From the IMG/VR virus record IMGVR_UViG_3300023115_001125, positions 1 through 64,000 of that record: 64,000 nucleotides of DNA; one strand, 5' to 3'. The stretch comes from a virus. Both the position numbers and the translations under genes were made by a program. Within the stretch, counting starts at the first letter, position 1; each line of letters starts with the position of its first letter. The notes beneath the pieces are model-generated. The model was not told the DNA's origin. It was given only the letters and a program-made list of their open reading frames with translations, and searched no databases. This document shows positions 46,399 through 57,060 of the stretch, piece after piece.

Positions 46399-48912
46399 TT
46401 AAACAATAGTTAAATTACCAAGCATGGCTGAGTGAAGTGTACATTGATATACTAGTGCTGTATCACTTGGTTCATGTGGTACTTCAAATATTTGTGTTCC
46501 TGTTTGCGATCCGCTTACTCCTTCACTAAATGTACTACCACCATCTTCTGTTCTAATTGCAAATGGATGTGAAGAACCTGTTGTATTTTTAAAGATATAT
46601 GTTGCACCTCTGTAAAGTGTTAGATTCGGATTATCAGTTGTGTTGCTTACACCCGGACCTTCAAGTCTATAAGCAGTTGTACCACTGTTTGTAACTGTAT
46701 AATGATAAACTGGTCCGCCAACAGCAACCCAGTTAGTGCCATTGTAATATGTCATGTCACCTTCACTAGGACCAGTAACAACAACACCGCCTGCAATCGC
46801 GGCATTAACTGTAATATTACCTTCAGCGTCACTAGTTGTTGAAACGTTGTTACCACCAATAATTTTAATGCTTTCTTTATTTTCAACAGTACGCATTGTT
46901 GAATCATCTGCGCCAATAAAGAATGAATATGGTTGAGTTACTCCTTCAAATTGGGAACCGTTCCACCATTGAATTTCACCAACTGATGAGTTATAAATTA
47001 TATCACCTTTTTGTCCTACAAGAAGGTTAACACCGTCAGTATCAAAAATACCTAATCTTAATGGTGCTCTTTGAATTACAACAGCATTCGCGGCATCTAG
47101 TATCAAGTTACTTGCACTTGTTAATGTTGGAATACCTGTGCTTGATGAAACAATCTCATCTGCTGAAATTTGTGTAGCATTAATATTTGTAACTGCAAGT
47201 GTGTTAGTGTTTGCATCAAATGTGAAGTCTGCATCACCTGCTAACGATCCGCCATCATTATATTGTACTGTTCCACTAATACCACCCGGAGTGCTTCCAC
47301 CTCCTCCAGTTGATGTAATTGTAATGCTATCTGCAACATTATCAGTTGTTAGTGTAATTCCAGAACCTGCAACAAGTGTTAGTGTATCACTAATAGAATC
47401 TGCGGAAACTGTGTTTTGTCCTGCAACAGCAAAATTAACAAACGTATTTGTGCTTGAACTTACTGAAGTCCAAGATAATGTTCCGCTACCGTCTGTTACT
47501 AAAACTTGTCCGTTAAGTCCATCACCATTTGGTAAAATAAATGTTGTATTACCACTTAGTGTTGCCGGTGCTCTAAACGCTGAGTAGTTTTGATTATCAC
47601 CAGCATAATATCTTACTTCACCTGCACTTGAAAGTTTAACATTATCATTAAATGTTACTTCGTTACTAGTACCACTTACATTTCCGTTTACAGTAATATT
47701 TGTGGTAGTAAATGTTGTTGATGTTAGTACCTGTGTTGCAAGTGTGTTTGTACTAGGATTATATGTAATACCTGCGTCAGTATGTAATGTTTGCCCACCT
47801 GCACTACCTTGTGAAACAAAAGTTATAAACTGTGAAGTTGCAGTAGCATCAAACTGTGTGCTTACAGTTGCCGCATCTAAGTTGTTTAGTGGTCTTGGTC
47901 TCCACTCACTATTACCGCCATTCCAACTTAATACATAATTGTCTTGTGGAGCAACAGTAATAACGTTTACATCATCTAAGTCACCAAGTTCTGCAATAGA
48001 ACTAGAAACTGTACCCGGTTGCCATCTTTGATTTAAGTTACTCCAGATAAGTGCTTGTCCGTTGTTTGGACTTGCCGCATCTACATCTGTTAAATCATCT
48101 AATGCACCAACAGTAATTGTAACATTACCTTGTCCATCAGTTGTAGTAGTAATACCAGTACCACCTAAGAAACTAATTGTTTCATTGCTCGAAACTGTTT
48201 TTGCTTGTCCGTCATCACCAGCAGTTGACCAACCAGCAAACGCTGAGGATTCATTTTGTAAAGGAACCCAAGAACCGCTGTGTGCAAAATATCCTTTGCC
48301 TGTTGCGTGTACATGAGCAAACATACCGTGGTATGTACTTGCATCTGGTAAATCTGCTTCTTCTGCAAATACGTTTGAGAAATAAACTTTACCAGTTGAA
48401 TTAATATCTAGTTCAGTTGTATTACCTCTGCTTAAAATACTGTTTAGTGTATCTGCTTCTGTAACAACGTTAGTTAATTTAAAGTTTCCTGAAGCATGAT
48501 CGTAGTATAAAACTTTTCCATCATCTGTTGCACTAACATTATCAACATTAGATAAACTTGATAACGTAGTACCTTGGATCCGAGCATCAACTCTAGCAGT
48601 TGAAAAATATAAGTTTGACAAGCCTTCATTAACTTGATCAGTAGTTGTACCAGCCGCTAAAAATCCTGTGTCGTTTGCAAACGCACTTAACGCTGTTGGT
48701 ACAGTAGGAATAATTGGTTTGTTAGTAAGATCGTTATAGTCACCACTAAATGGATTGTTAAACGAAACTCCGTTAATTGTTACGTCAGTTGCATTAATTG
48801 ATCCAACGTTAGTAACACCAGCACCACCTAGATCTAAATTATCACCTACCGGTAGTTCTTTAATTTTATTGTCATCGAGCGTGTCGACTATAAGTGGTAT
48901 TCTATTTGCCAT
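46399..48912 (-). CDS. Tail fibre protein ending in a cupredoxin-like domain
   Basis: The 837-residue protein is largely fibre-like, with repeated units such as GISGTVQYNDGGSLAGDADF and many Asn/Thr/Gly-rich beta segments. The last 100 residues form a cupredoxin-type domain: LTLYRGATYIFKNTTGSSHP, then VYQCTLHSAMLGNLTIV. His782, Cys824, His827 and Met830 lie in the order of type 1 copper ligands, with C-x2-H-x2-M spacing. Copper binding is inference. The domain is at the far end of the fibre, where a receptor would be met. Confidence 0.78.
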   Translation of the reverse strand: MANRIPLIVDTLDDNKIKELPVGDNLDLGGAGVTNVGSINATDVTINGVSFNNPFSGDYNDLTNKPIIPTVPTALSAFANDTGFLAAGTTTDQVNEGLSNLYFSTARVDARIQGTTLSSLSNVDNVSATDDGKVLYYDHASGNFKLTNVVTEADTLNSILSRGNTTELDINSTGKVYFSNVFAEEADLPDASTYHGMFAHVHATGKGYFAHSGSWVPLQNESSAFAGWSTAGDDGQAKTVSSNETISFLGGTGITTTTDGQGNVTITVGALDDLTDVDAASPNNGQALIWSNLNQRWQPGTVSSSIAELGDLDDVNVITVAPQDNYVLSWNGGNSEWRPRPLNNLDAATVSTQFDATATSQFITFVSQGSAGGQTLHTDAGITYNPSTNTLATQVLTSTTFTTTNITVNGNVSGTSNEVTFNDNVKLSSAGEVRYYAGDNQNYSAFRAPATLSGNTTFILPNGDGLNGQVLVTDGSGTLSWTSVSSSTNTFVNFAVAGQNTVSADSISDTLTLVAGSGITLTTDNVADSITITSTGGGGSTPGGISGTVQYNDGGSLAGDADFTFDANTNTLAVTNINATQISADEIVSSSTGIPTLTSASNLILDAANAVVIQRAPLRLGIFDTDGVNLLVGQKGDIIYNSSVGEIQWWNGSQFEGVTQPYSFFIGADDSTMRTVENKESIKIIGGNNVSTTSDAEGNITVNAAIAGGVVVTGPSEGDMTYYNGTNWVAVGGPVYHYTVTNSGTTAYRLEGPGVSNTTDNPNLTLYRGATYIFKNTTGSSHPFAIRTEDGGSTFSEGVSGSQTGTQIFEVPHEPSDTALVYQCTLHSAMLGNLTIV

Positions 48913-48930
48913 TATGTTTTCCTATACTCA

Positions 48931-48938
48931 TATTTATT
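48931..48938 (-). promoter_or_regulatory. Late promoter box (AATAAATA)
   Basis: Minus-strand box 19 bases before the ATG at 48912, with AGGAAAA as ribosome site. Confidence 0.55.
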
Positions 48939-49787
48939 TTATACTGCATTTGCAATTTCTCTCCAAGCACCATTTAAGTAAACTACCATAGTTTGAACAC
49001 CATTAGTCATTGGATCCCAACCACTGCCGTCTGCTATTGCTACCATACCGTCTGCTGGTGATGTCGGAGCCGATGTTAGTACAGATAGTTTTGCTAATCC
49101 AGTTATGGAAACACCATATGATACAGTATCTAATTTAACATTATTTTGATAACGTAATTCTACACCTTGACCAACAAGAAATCTTGCAAGTGTTCCACCA
49201 CTTGTTCCATCAATAACAAAAGAATCTGGTGTTCTAACATATATAAATCCTCGTGAGTTCTGTAATCTTGCATTTGCTCCGTCATGATAAAAATCTAAGT
49301 CACTATCCGTTCCTAAAAACAAATGATCGCTATCTTGAAATATAATGTCATTTCCATTGGTATCTAAGTTTCCACCAAGTTGTGGGGTTGTGTCTGAACT
49401 TAATTCTACAGTTGTTAAATAATCAGTCCCTGCAACCGCCTGTGAAATATTACCAGCACCGTCTGCTTTTACTAATCCGTTAATAGCACCTACAACTGGA
49501 TCTGTTTCTACAACACTAATACCTGTTAGTGCTGAACCATCTATTGCAGGTAAAGCACCTGATAAGTTTGCCGCTGGAATCTTAGCATTGATAGCATCTA
49601 CAAGTAGTGTACTATCTTCTGCAAAAACATTTCCGCTAACATCTGTTGCAACGTGTCCATCTTCAAGTGCTGTAAGTTTTGTATAAACTTCTGTAAAGTT
49701 AGTGTTTACTTTATTAAAGGCAACTCTAATTGGATCGCCATCACCCTTATTTGCACTTGACCCAATGTTTATAGTTAGTTGTGCCAT
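48939..49787 (-). CDS. Tail-fibre-like protein with shared docking N-terminus
   Basis: The 282-residue protein begins MAQLTINIGSSANKGDGDPI and continues RVAFNKVNTNFTEVYTKL, the docking motif shared with the giant tail protein. A fibre part and beta-rich units follow: DSDLDFYHDGANARLQNSRG, then SFVIDGTSGGT. The C-terminal IADGSGWDPMTNGVQTMVVY ends in a short foldon-like region. It starts at the last base of the 2290-codon gene. Confidence 0.75.
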   Translation of the reverse strand: MAQLTINIGSSANKGDGDPIRVAFNKVNTNFTEVYTKLTALEDGHVATDVSGNVFAEDSTLLVDAINAKIPAANLSGALPAIDGSALTGISVVETDPVVGAINGLVKADGAGNISQAVAGTDYLTTVELSSDTTPQLGGNLDTNGNDIIFQDSDHLFLGTDSDLDFYHDGANARLQNSRGFIYVRTPDSFVIDGTSGGTLARFLVGQGVELRYQNNVKLDTVSYGVSITGLAKLSVLTSAPTSPADGMVAIADGSGWDPMTNGVQTMVVYLNGAWREIANAV

Positions 49788-52700
49788 TATACTCTCCCTA
49801 CCACTGCTTCAATTACGCCATGTCCGGGATCGTCTTTGGCTTCTAGTGCTTTACCAATTACAGTACCTACCTTAGCATTGTTGTTTGCTATTGCAAATCC
49901 TGGAATACTTGCTGAAACTAACAAGTCTCCTTTCTTAACAATACCAACAACCTTAACTGGAGTACGTCCTTGTAAAGCAACCGCTGTAACATGATTACCT
50001 TCTAACTGGCTGTTCATTAAGTGTGCAGGATTTTCTGAAACAACGCCTGCTACCCTTGTGTCGTCTTTCATCTTAGTAGTTGTAATTTCTTCTTCACCAC
50101 CAAATATTAATACAGTACCTACTTCGTAATCTGCATCTGCTAGATAGTTCTCAGCCAAGTCAGCGTATCTTGCTTGTGTTGATGTTCCATCATAAACACC
50201 TGCGTAAAGTGTATTGTATCTTAATGAAGCAGTACCAATATTGTATGTGTTATTCTGACTTGGTTCAAATCCTGATGTTGTAGTTCTAAGAACCATTTCA
50301 CCATCGGAAATTAATCCAATTTGTCCTGCGGCAGTATAACCTGTATTAGCACCAACTGATATACCTGTACTTGTTGCATCAAGTTCTCCTGGTGCTTCAA
50401 TAAATGAACTGTGTATCCAATCTACAGCAAGTCTACTTTCACCTGCTAGTGCAGAGTTAGTTTGGAAGAATCCTTGTGTAACACCTGTGTTACCAATATT
50501 AACGCTTCCTGGAATTTCAACTGTTGGTGTAACTGTACCTGCTGATGAAAGGAATAATGCACCACCAGGTGTAGTAAATTGAATTTCAGTACCACTAGTA
50601 TCTGCAATCAAGTAACCATCAATCTTAAGTCCTTGCATATCAGCATTACCTAAGTTGTCAGTTTTAATTAATGAATTAATTGCACCAGTTGTTGTAACAT
50701 TCTCTTGTACACCGCCACCTTCGTTAACGATTGTAGTAAATGGAATTTCTGTAACATCACCTGAACTTGAATCACCACTTGCTCTACCTAGTGCAGTACC
50801 ATCAGCAATATTAATAATTTTTCTGTAGTCTAATGCACCATTGTCAATAGTAATCCAGCCATTATCTGCTGTAAAGATATCACTATCGAAACTAGCAACA
50901 CCTAGGTCATTTTGTGTAATGCCTGTTGCGTTTGCTCTTGTACTTGCATTGTTAAGAGCAAGTTTAGTTTGTTGAATACCTGCGGCAGAATTAACGTCTG
51001 CATCAATAATACTGTCTGGTGCAATTCTGTATTCTACAGTTGCTCCATTAGCATCTCTCGATACTACAATGTTAATATCACTTGCGGCATCTTCAACTAA
51101 GTTTGCCCATTCAAAGTGTGGACCGTCTTCCATCTGTGCCGAAACACCGCCGGTTGTTGTAATAATATCTTGAGTATTAAATGTTCCACTTGCAGGAGTG
51201 TAAACTAACAAGTTGTAATTAACACCACCTACTGTAACATTTTCTACTGTAAGAATTGTACCAGTAGCATTTGTAAAGTTACCTGTAATAACATCGCCTG
51301 CTTGGAAGTTACCACCAATTGCTGGTTGTGTGTAAATTCTATATTTGCCTGTTGAACCAATTAACTGATCAACATCTAAGTTGTTAAATTCAGTATCAAC
51401 TAGTTCGCCAATTGTATCACCTTCTTTAATTAATCCATCAACATAAGATTTAGTTGCGGCATCCTGAGCACCTTGTGGATCACTTAGTGATTCAATTCTG
51501 TATCCACCAGCATTCAAGTTACCTGTCATTGATGTAGTACCATCACGTGCTAGTACACCTGGACCAATAATATTTGGATTTATATTTCCACCGTGGTCAA
51601 ATCCTAAACGTCTAGTAACATAACCACGCACCGCTGATTCAACTGGAACTGTATCAGTTGAGTTGTCAGTCATGCCGTCATCGGCACTAAATTCTGCTAC
51701 AACAACACCACGTTTAAATCCAATACCGTCCAAGTTACTCAATGCAATTGAAGCACTAAATGTAACTGTACCAGTACCTTGGTCAACTGTAAAGAATCTA
51801 CCTACGCGGAAGAAACCATCTTGGTCAGTTGATACGTAGAAACATCTACCTTTATCTCTTTCATCAACTTCTCTGTCTTGGTCTTTAGGTTGTGTTGCTT
51901 CACCTAGTACAACGTTCGGGAAGTTAGAAGTATTATAACCACCAGTACCAATATTTAGGAAGTCGTGTCCTGTTGCTCTACATAGTGAAATGTTAACAGT
52001 AATGTTACCACCTTCACCTGCGGCTAAACCTGCTCTTAGTGTTACGTTATTAGTTGCATTAACAACAGTACTGTTTAGACCTGTACCAGCATAACTAGCA
52101 TTAACGTTTGTACCAGCAACATCAGTAATTTGAATAGTACCATAACCAACACGTTGAGTATAATTTGTAATTTGATGTAGTTTACCATCCCAGGCAAAAA
52201 TCATATCACCTGCGTTCAATCTATCAAGCACAGGTTGTGATAAGATACTAACAACAGCAATAACAACGTCACCCTGTGTAGCACCCATTGTTGTTCCTAC
52301 GCCTGCATAGGTATTAGTTGCGGCATTAGTATTATCAACAACTAGTTTAATGTATTCATATGGCGAATCAAATCTAGTAATCTTTTCTGTTCCTGGTAAT
52401 GCATTACCTAACGCATCTGTTGTTCCAAATGATAATGTTCTATAAACTTTACCTGGGTTTTGGTCAAATATCAATGCTGAACTTGGTCTTGAACTTACTG
52501 ACTCAACACCATCAATATGATGCGACAAGTTCATTCTAATCATACCAATTGAACCATCTACTGGAACTGCTTTAAGTCCTGTTGTACTTGTACTATCTGT
52601 ACCAGTTGTAGCAAGGTTTAATCTATAAACTGTGCCGTCAATGTATGCACTAGATTCAATCTGTCCTGTGTTTTGTACAGTTGTAATTTCGTAACGTGTT

Positions 52701-55700
52701 GTTCCTAATTGTCCACCATGGTCAATTTCAACTTCTGAGTTTGCTAGTGGTACAAATGGCAATTCGTACACATACATATAAAGTTGATCAAGAGCGTGTG
52801 TATAATCAGCACCGTCATCGTAAATTCTGATAGGACGTACCATGTCATGTTTAGTAGTAATAATGTCTGGTACTTCGTTTGGATCAGAGCCAGTTGCAAC
52901 TAAACCGTATTCACCATATGCGTTAGAACCGTTTAGTGATCTAATTTCACCACCTTTGTCTGCGTAGTAAGCCGCTTGACAGTAGTAAGTAAATTGTGAT
53001 ACAAGTTCTGATAAACCAGTGTTAGTAACAACAGTACCGTAACCTAAGTCGTTAACCTGTGTAAAGTCGTTTGCCAACATTGATCTATTACCTGGTGTTT
53101 GTAATACAATGTGTGTTGGTAGTGGTTCACTAAATCCTGCACCACTGTTTGATGTTGGATCAAGTAATAGTGTAGCAGTACCTGCCTGCTGATCGTAATT
53201 TGTAAATGAGTTAACTTGGTAACGTTTACCTTGAATATAGAACGGACAAGGAACGTTTGGTTTCTTAATTCGTAAGCCTTCGCCTAATGCACTCTGTACG
53301 TTAATGCTGTATGCATTGTTAATGCCAGTTACAACAGTTCTCAAGTTACCAACGAAACCGTCGATAAACATACCACCAGCAAACGTTTGTTTGTTTACTG
53401 ATTTACTAAACGATGTACCAGTTTGCATATAAGGTGATTTAGTAAGCACAATACCTTCTGGATCTAGTACTGCCATAAATCCACCGTGTCCAGTAACACT
53501 CATATTTCTTAAGATAGTTGTGTCGTTCATTAAGAACACATCCATCTCATCGTTGTTCTTAGGTGGATTATAATCACTATCAAATGCGTATAATATTGAT
53601 GTAATAAAGTTACTTACGATTGTTTGTACTGCTGTCGAAGATGCAATAACATTAGTATTGATGTAAGTTGCAATGTGTTGCATACCAGAACGACAGTCTG
53701 CGTCAATACCTGTTTGATTCCAGAACTTGCCTTGCATAGTAAGAACATTTTCTCTACCACCTTTGCGTAAGTCTGCAACAATAGCATCAACAATGTACCC
53801 TGTATCTCTTCTGCTCTTTGTTTCTTCAGTACCTGTTAGAACTCCAAGTGCATTAATGTGTGTAACAACAGCGTCTTGGATATCTGATTTTGCTTCTGCA
53901 ATAGCACTTGCTTCTGTATTATATCCGCCAGCATTAGTATATGAAGGACCAATGTCTGTTACAGAAGTATGATCTCTTAAGTAATGATAACCATAACTAG
54001 TTGAATCGAGTGCAGGTAAAACAGATAGACCATTTTGAATAACATTACTAATGATACCCATTAATGTATCTACTTGTGTAGACGCCGCCGCTTCGCCGTT
54101 TGTACCAGAAATTGTTTGTGTAGTTTTAGACTGTAAAGATCCGTATGCAGTATTTGTTAAAATATAATCTGTTACTAAATCTCTTGTAAAGTCAATTGCC
54201 GCCGCAGTTTGCCCTTCTTGTCCATTAATTAAACTTGAAGTACCTTCATAATAGCGTGAAGCATTAAAATGTGTCTTTTCATTTCCACCCCATTTTAGAT
54301 CATAAATGATACCATCTAAAATAAGTCCTGTATCTCTTTCACATTTCTGTGCATCGTACGTAAACCCTGACCAAATTCCTGTGTTTAAAGATATTTGGTA
54401 ATTAATCCAAGCAATAGTTTCGTCTTTAATATATTCTTTATTATCTTCTAATAGTGAAATAGCATCTGGATTGTAAGATGCTTTTAAATCCAATCCGTCA
54501 AACTCGGGCTCTCTATAGAAGTATGTTTCTGCCCAACGTGACTGTGAAACACCATCTTTTGGTTTAACAATAACACGTCTAAATTCGTCACCTTTTAGTG
54601 AAACACCTACTGGAACTTTAATTGGGAAGTGTTCAAAGTAAGTTCCACTTTCAATGTGGATACTAATATTCTTAATTGTTAATCTACTGCCATATTGTAA
54701 TTCTTCACCAACAACAAATTCTTTTGGTTCTAATAATTCAAGTTCAATAATATCAGCAACACCAACATCACCGTCTCTGTCAACAGACACAATTCTACCA
54801 ACTGCACCTGACTGCTTACCAATAATAAGTTTACCTGGAATTAAGTCTTGGTTTGTAACAACGTTTTGATCAACATAACCTTGTCCGCCATGTGAAATGT
54901 GTATTGTCCAAGTACTACCTTCAACAAGTTGTGGAGCCGCTGTTTTATAATCAGGACCAACAATAATAGTTTTAATAATATCCCATTTAGCACCAACTGA
55001 TGTTTGACCAACTAGATCGACAGTTTGGTTAGTGTCAACTTGTTGTGTATATGTAGATTGGTAAAGATTTGTTTCTAGTGTATTAGTAATAATTTTTGCG
55101 TGTAACTGTTTTGCAAAGTTAAGAGAAGCAATAGTTTCTGTTAACTGAGTTCTTCTTGCAATTTGACCACTTGCTGAACTGTAGTATCTTAAACCAGCAT
55201 TTCTACTGTGGTAGTTTGCAAGTGTGCTATCAAGAACATCAAGAACAATACCATCTGCAATAAGTCCTAGGTCTCTGCGGCATAGTTCTCTATCATATAA
55301 CAACGATGGATATGTTTCATCGAGATATGCAATAGTTTCTTCAATTAAGAATTTTCTGTTTAGGTCTGTTAGAATTTTAACTTCTTCGTAACCGCTTGAT
55401 GTAGTAACACCCGAATCTGTAACAAGACTTTTTCCTGCACCATTATTGTATGTAATGTCTTGTACATATGGTCCAACGCCCAATGGTGAAGTATCAATAA
55501 TTTCTTCTGCTTTAGCACAGGCCGCCGCCAGTGTTTTGTAAGCATAGTTCCATGCTCTACCTTCTTGACCAACTGGAACATTAGCCATGCTGTCGTCACC
55601 ACTTGTTGCAACATATAAATTAGCAACGGATGGAAACGCACTATTGTCTACATAAAGTTTTGTAGCCGCTTGTAAATCTGTTTCACCATTTGGTGTACCT

Positions 55701-56659
55701 GCACCTGCAAATGAACCTGGATGATCATGTAATGTTAATGCACCAACCATTGTGTCGCCTTGTCTACGAACAACACTTTGTCTTGGCATTGCTTCTGTAC
55801 TAATAAAGAAGCCTTGTAAACTTGAATCATACTCGGCATCAGTCATTGACTGCGTACCAGTACCTGTTCCTGTAGTTAAACTAATTTTAACTCTAGTTTC
55901 GTCGTCGTTATTTTGTGCTTCATCAAGAGTTGTATGAACACTTAATTGTGTGTCACTTACAAAGCGTAAGTAATATGTATTACCACTAACTAAACCAGTT
56001 GCATCAGTTCCTGTTGAATTATACTTGTATGCAATACCATTTGATGTAGAAGTAAATCCGTGTCCACCATTAACAACAATATTACCATTTGCGTAACTGC
56101 TAATTACAAAAGTATAACTTGAAGCATCGGCAGGCTCTGTACGTACACGAACTTGTCCTTCAGCACCTGGTGACCCAGCACTTCTTAAAAATCTACTATC
56201 TGCATACCCTTTGGTAATTACAAGATCATCAATATCAAAGTTAGTACCATGTGCAGAGTTTAACGAGTTTACAGCGGCTTGTGAAACTGCCGCGTTAGCA
56301 ATAGCCTGGTTTGCCGCATTTAGAGGACCACCTAAACTTGGAACACCGTCTGTACTAACAACTGAACTTGTATTTGAAATAACAATCTGTTCTGGACTTG
56401 TTGTTTGGATTGTCATACCTTGGCCAGCAACCAAAGTCTTCATTTCAATTGCACTACCTTGTGCGTTTGCCATTGGTACTGTATATGGTGTTAATACTGA
56501 CGGAACATCACTTAAACTTGTAAAGTTAATTTGTCCACCGATACCAAATACTGCGTATAGTTCTGTAAAGTTTTCGTTTACTTTATTAAACGCTTCACGT
56601 ATCGCGTCACCGGTATTATCGTTACCCTCTGTACCAATGTTAATAATCTGTTTTGCCAT
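49787..56659 (-). CDS. Giant tail/fibre structural protein (2290 residues)
   Basis: This is the largest gene in the window. The N-terminus (INIGTEGNDNTGDAIREAFN, then KVNENFTELYAVFG) is the shared docking motif. The middle has two similar YxxxxLAAACAKAEEIID and LIADGIVLDVLDSTLANY-type helical repeats. Two related TGLILDGIIYDLKWGG and TGYIVDAIVADLRKGG segments follow, suggesting internal duplication. The C-terminus (YADLAENYLADADYEVGTVL, GRTPVKVVGIVKKGDLLVSA) resembles C-terminal domains of phage fibres that act in trimer folding or self-cleavage. It is probably a long virion fibre or baseplate-linked protein. Confidence 0.8.
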   Translation of the reverse strand: MAKQIINIGTEGNDNTGDAIREAFNKVNENFTELYAVFGIGGQINFTSLSDVPSVLTPYTVPMANAQGSAIEMKTLVAGQGMTIQTTSPEQIVISNTSSVVSTDGVPSLGGPLNAANQAIANAAVSQAAVNSLNSAHGTNFDIDDLVITKGYADSRFLRSAGSPGAEGQVRVRTEPADASSYTFVISSYANGNIVVNGGHGFTSTSNGIAYKYNSTGTDATGLVSGNTYYLRFVSDTQLSVHTTLDEAQNNDDETRVKISLTTGTGTGTQSMTDAEYDSSLQGFFISTEAMPRQSVVRRQGDTMVGALTLHDHPGSFAGAGTPNGETDLQAATKLYVDNSAFPSVANLYVATSGDDSMANVPVGQEGRAWNYAYKTLAAACAKAEEIIDTSPLGVGPYVQDITYNNGAGKSLVTDSGVTTSSGYEEVKILTDLNRKFLIEETIAYLDETYPSLLYDRELCRRDLGLIADGIVLDVLDSTLANYHSRNAGLRYYSSASGQIARRTQLTETIASLNFAKQLHAKIITNTLETNLYQSTYTQQVDTNQTVDLVGQTSVGAKWDIIKTIIVGPDYKTAAPQLVEGSTWTIHISHGGQGYVDQNVVTNQDLIPGKLIIGKQSGAVGRIVSVDRDGDVGVADIIELELLEPKEFVVGEELQYGSRLTIKNISIHIESGTYFEHFPIKVPVGVSLKGDEFRRVIVKPKDGVSQSRWAETYFYREPEFDGLDLKASYNPDAISLLEDNKEYIKDETIAWINYQISLNTGIWSGFTYDAQKCERDTGLILDGIIYDLKWGGNEKTHFNASRYYEGTSSLINGQEGQTAAAIDFTRDLVTDYILTNTAYGSLQSKTTQTISGTNGEAAASTQVDTLMGIISNVIQNGLSVLPALDSTSYGYHYLRDHTSVTDIGPSYTNAGGYNTEASAIAEAKSDIQDAVVTHINALGVLTGTEETKSRRDTGYIVDAIVADLRKGGRENVLTMQGKFWNQTGIDADCRSGMQHIATYINTNVIASSTAVQTIVSNFITSILYAFDSDYNPPKNNDEMDVFLMNDTTILRNMSVTGHGGFMAVLDPEGIVLTKSPYMQTGTSFSKSVNKQTFAGGMFIDGFVGNLRTVVTGINNAYSINVQSALGEGLRIKKPNVPCPFYIQGKRYQVNSFTNYDQQAGTATLLLDPTSNSGAGFSEPLPTHIVLQTPGNRSMLANDFTQVNDLGYGTVVTNTGLSELVSQFTYYCQAAYYADKGGEIRSLNGSNAYGEYGLVATGSDPNEVPDIITTKHDMVRPIRIYDDGADYTHALDQLYMYVYELPFVPLANSEVEIDHGGQLGTTRYEITTVQNTGQIESSAYIDGTVYRLNLATTGTDSTSTTGLKAVPVDGSIGMIRMNLSHHIDGVESVSSRPSSALIFDQNPGKVYRTLSFGTTDALGNALPGTEKITRFDSPYEYIKLVVDNTNAATNTYAGVGTTMGATQGDVVIAVVSILSQPVLDRLNAGDMIFAWDGKLHQITNYTQRVGYGTIQITDVAGTNVNASYAGTGLNSTVVNATNNVTLRAGLAAGEGGNITVNISLCRATGHDFLNIGTGGYNTSNFPNVVLGEATQPKDQDREVDERDKGRCFYVSTDQDGFFRVGRFFTVDQGTGTVTFSASIALSNLDGIGFKRGVVVAEFSADDGMTDNSTDTVPVESAVRGYVTRRLGFDHGGNINPNIIGPGVLARDGTTSMTGNLNAGGYRIESLSDPQGAQDAATKSYVDGLIKEGDTIGELVDTEFNNLDVDQLIGSTGKYRIYTQPAIGGNFQAGDVITGNFTNATGTILTVENVTVGGVNYNLLVYTPASGTFNTQDIITTTGGVSAQMEDGPHFEWANLVEDAASDINIVVSRDANGATVEYRIAPDSIIDADVNSAAGIQQTKLALNNASTRANATGITQNDLGVASFDSDIFTADNGWITIDNGALDYRKIINIADGTALGRASGDSSSGDVTEIPFTTIVNEGGGVQENVTTTGAINSLIKTDNLGNADMQGLKIDGYLIADTSGTEIQFTTPGGALFLSSAGTVTPTVEIPGSVNIGNTGVTQGFFQTNSALAGESRLAVDWIHSSFIEAPGELDATSTGISVGANTGYTAAGQIGLISDGEMVLRTTTSGFEPSQNNTYNIGTASLRYNTLYAGVYDGTSTQARYADLAENYLADADYEVGTVLIFGGEEEITTTKMKDDTRVAGVVSENPAHLMNSQLEGNHVTAVALQGRTPVKVVGIVKKGDLLVSASIPGFAIANNNAKVGTVIGKALEAKDDPGHGVIEAVVGRV

Positions 56660-56668
56660 TTGCTATTC

Positions 56669-56992
56669 CTAAAGTCCTATTGATTCCCCACAACCGCAAC
56701 TTGATGTTGAAGCAGGATTTGTAATGTTGAAGTAAGATCCAAATAATTCTTTTTTGTAATCAACTGTTGATCCTATCAAATACATAATACTTGTACTATC
56801 TATAGCAAACTTGCCATTTTCTAGATCAATTACTTCATCGTTATCTTCTAGCGTGTCCTCTAATGACCAATCATACATGAATCCTGCACAGCCACCACCT
56901 TTTAAGGATAGTTTTACGGCTGGTTTTTGATGCTCTTTAAGCATACTGTTTAGATGTTCTTTTGCAGAATCAGTTAATGTTACTACTGTCAT
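56669..56992 (-). CDS. IscA/HesB-type Fe-S assembly protein
   Basis: The 107-residue protein has the A-type scaffold motif GGGCAGF and the C-terminal SCGCGES, giving the three conserved Cys. The middle IDLENGKFAIDSTSIMYLIG matches the family. It would carry or deliver iron-sulfur clusters, perhaps to the phage ferredoxin or host enzymes. It lies directly before the giant tail gene and may share its transcript. Confidence 0.9.
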   Translation of the reverse strand: MTVVTLTDSAKEHLNSMLKEHQKPAVKLSLKGGGCAGFMYDWSLEDTLEDNDEVIDLENGKFAIDSTSIMYLIGSTVDYKKELFGSYFNITNPASTSSCGCGESIGL

Positions 56993-57011
56993 TTTTAAAA
57001 CCTCTCATTGT

Positions 57012-57019
57012 TATTTACC
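57012..57019 (-). promoter_or_regulatory. Possible late promoter box (GGTAAATA)
   Basis: Minus-strand box 20 bases before the IscA-like ATG at 56992, two mismatches from TATAAATA. A GAGAGG ribosome site follows it. It is the only candidate for the iscA-giant tail gene pair. Confidence 0.35.
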
Positions 57020-57044
57020 TTTATTTCTATAATCTTAATGTAAT

Positions 57045-57052
57045 TATAAATA
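57045..57052 (+). promoter_or_regulatory. Perfect late promoter box TATAAATA (plus strand)
   Basis: Exact T4 late consensus, ending 8 bases before the ATG at 57061 with no ribosome site between, so the transcript would be leaderless or nearly so. Confidence 0.75.
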
Positions 57053-57060
57053 TATGTGTT

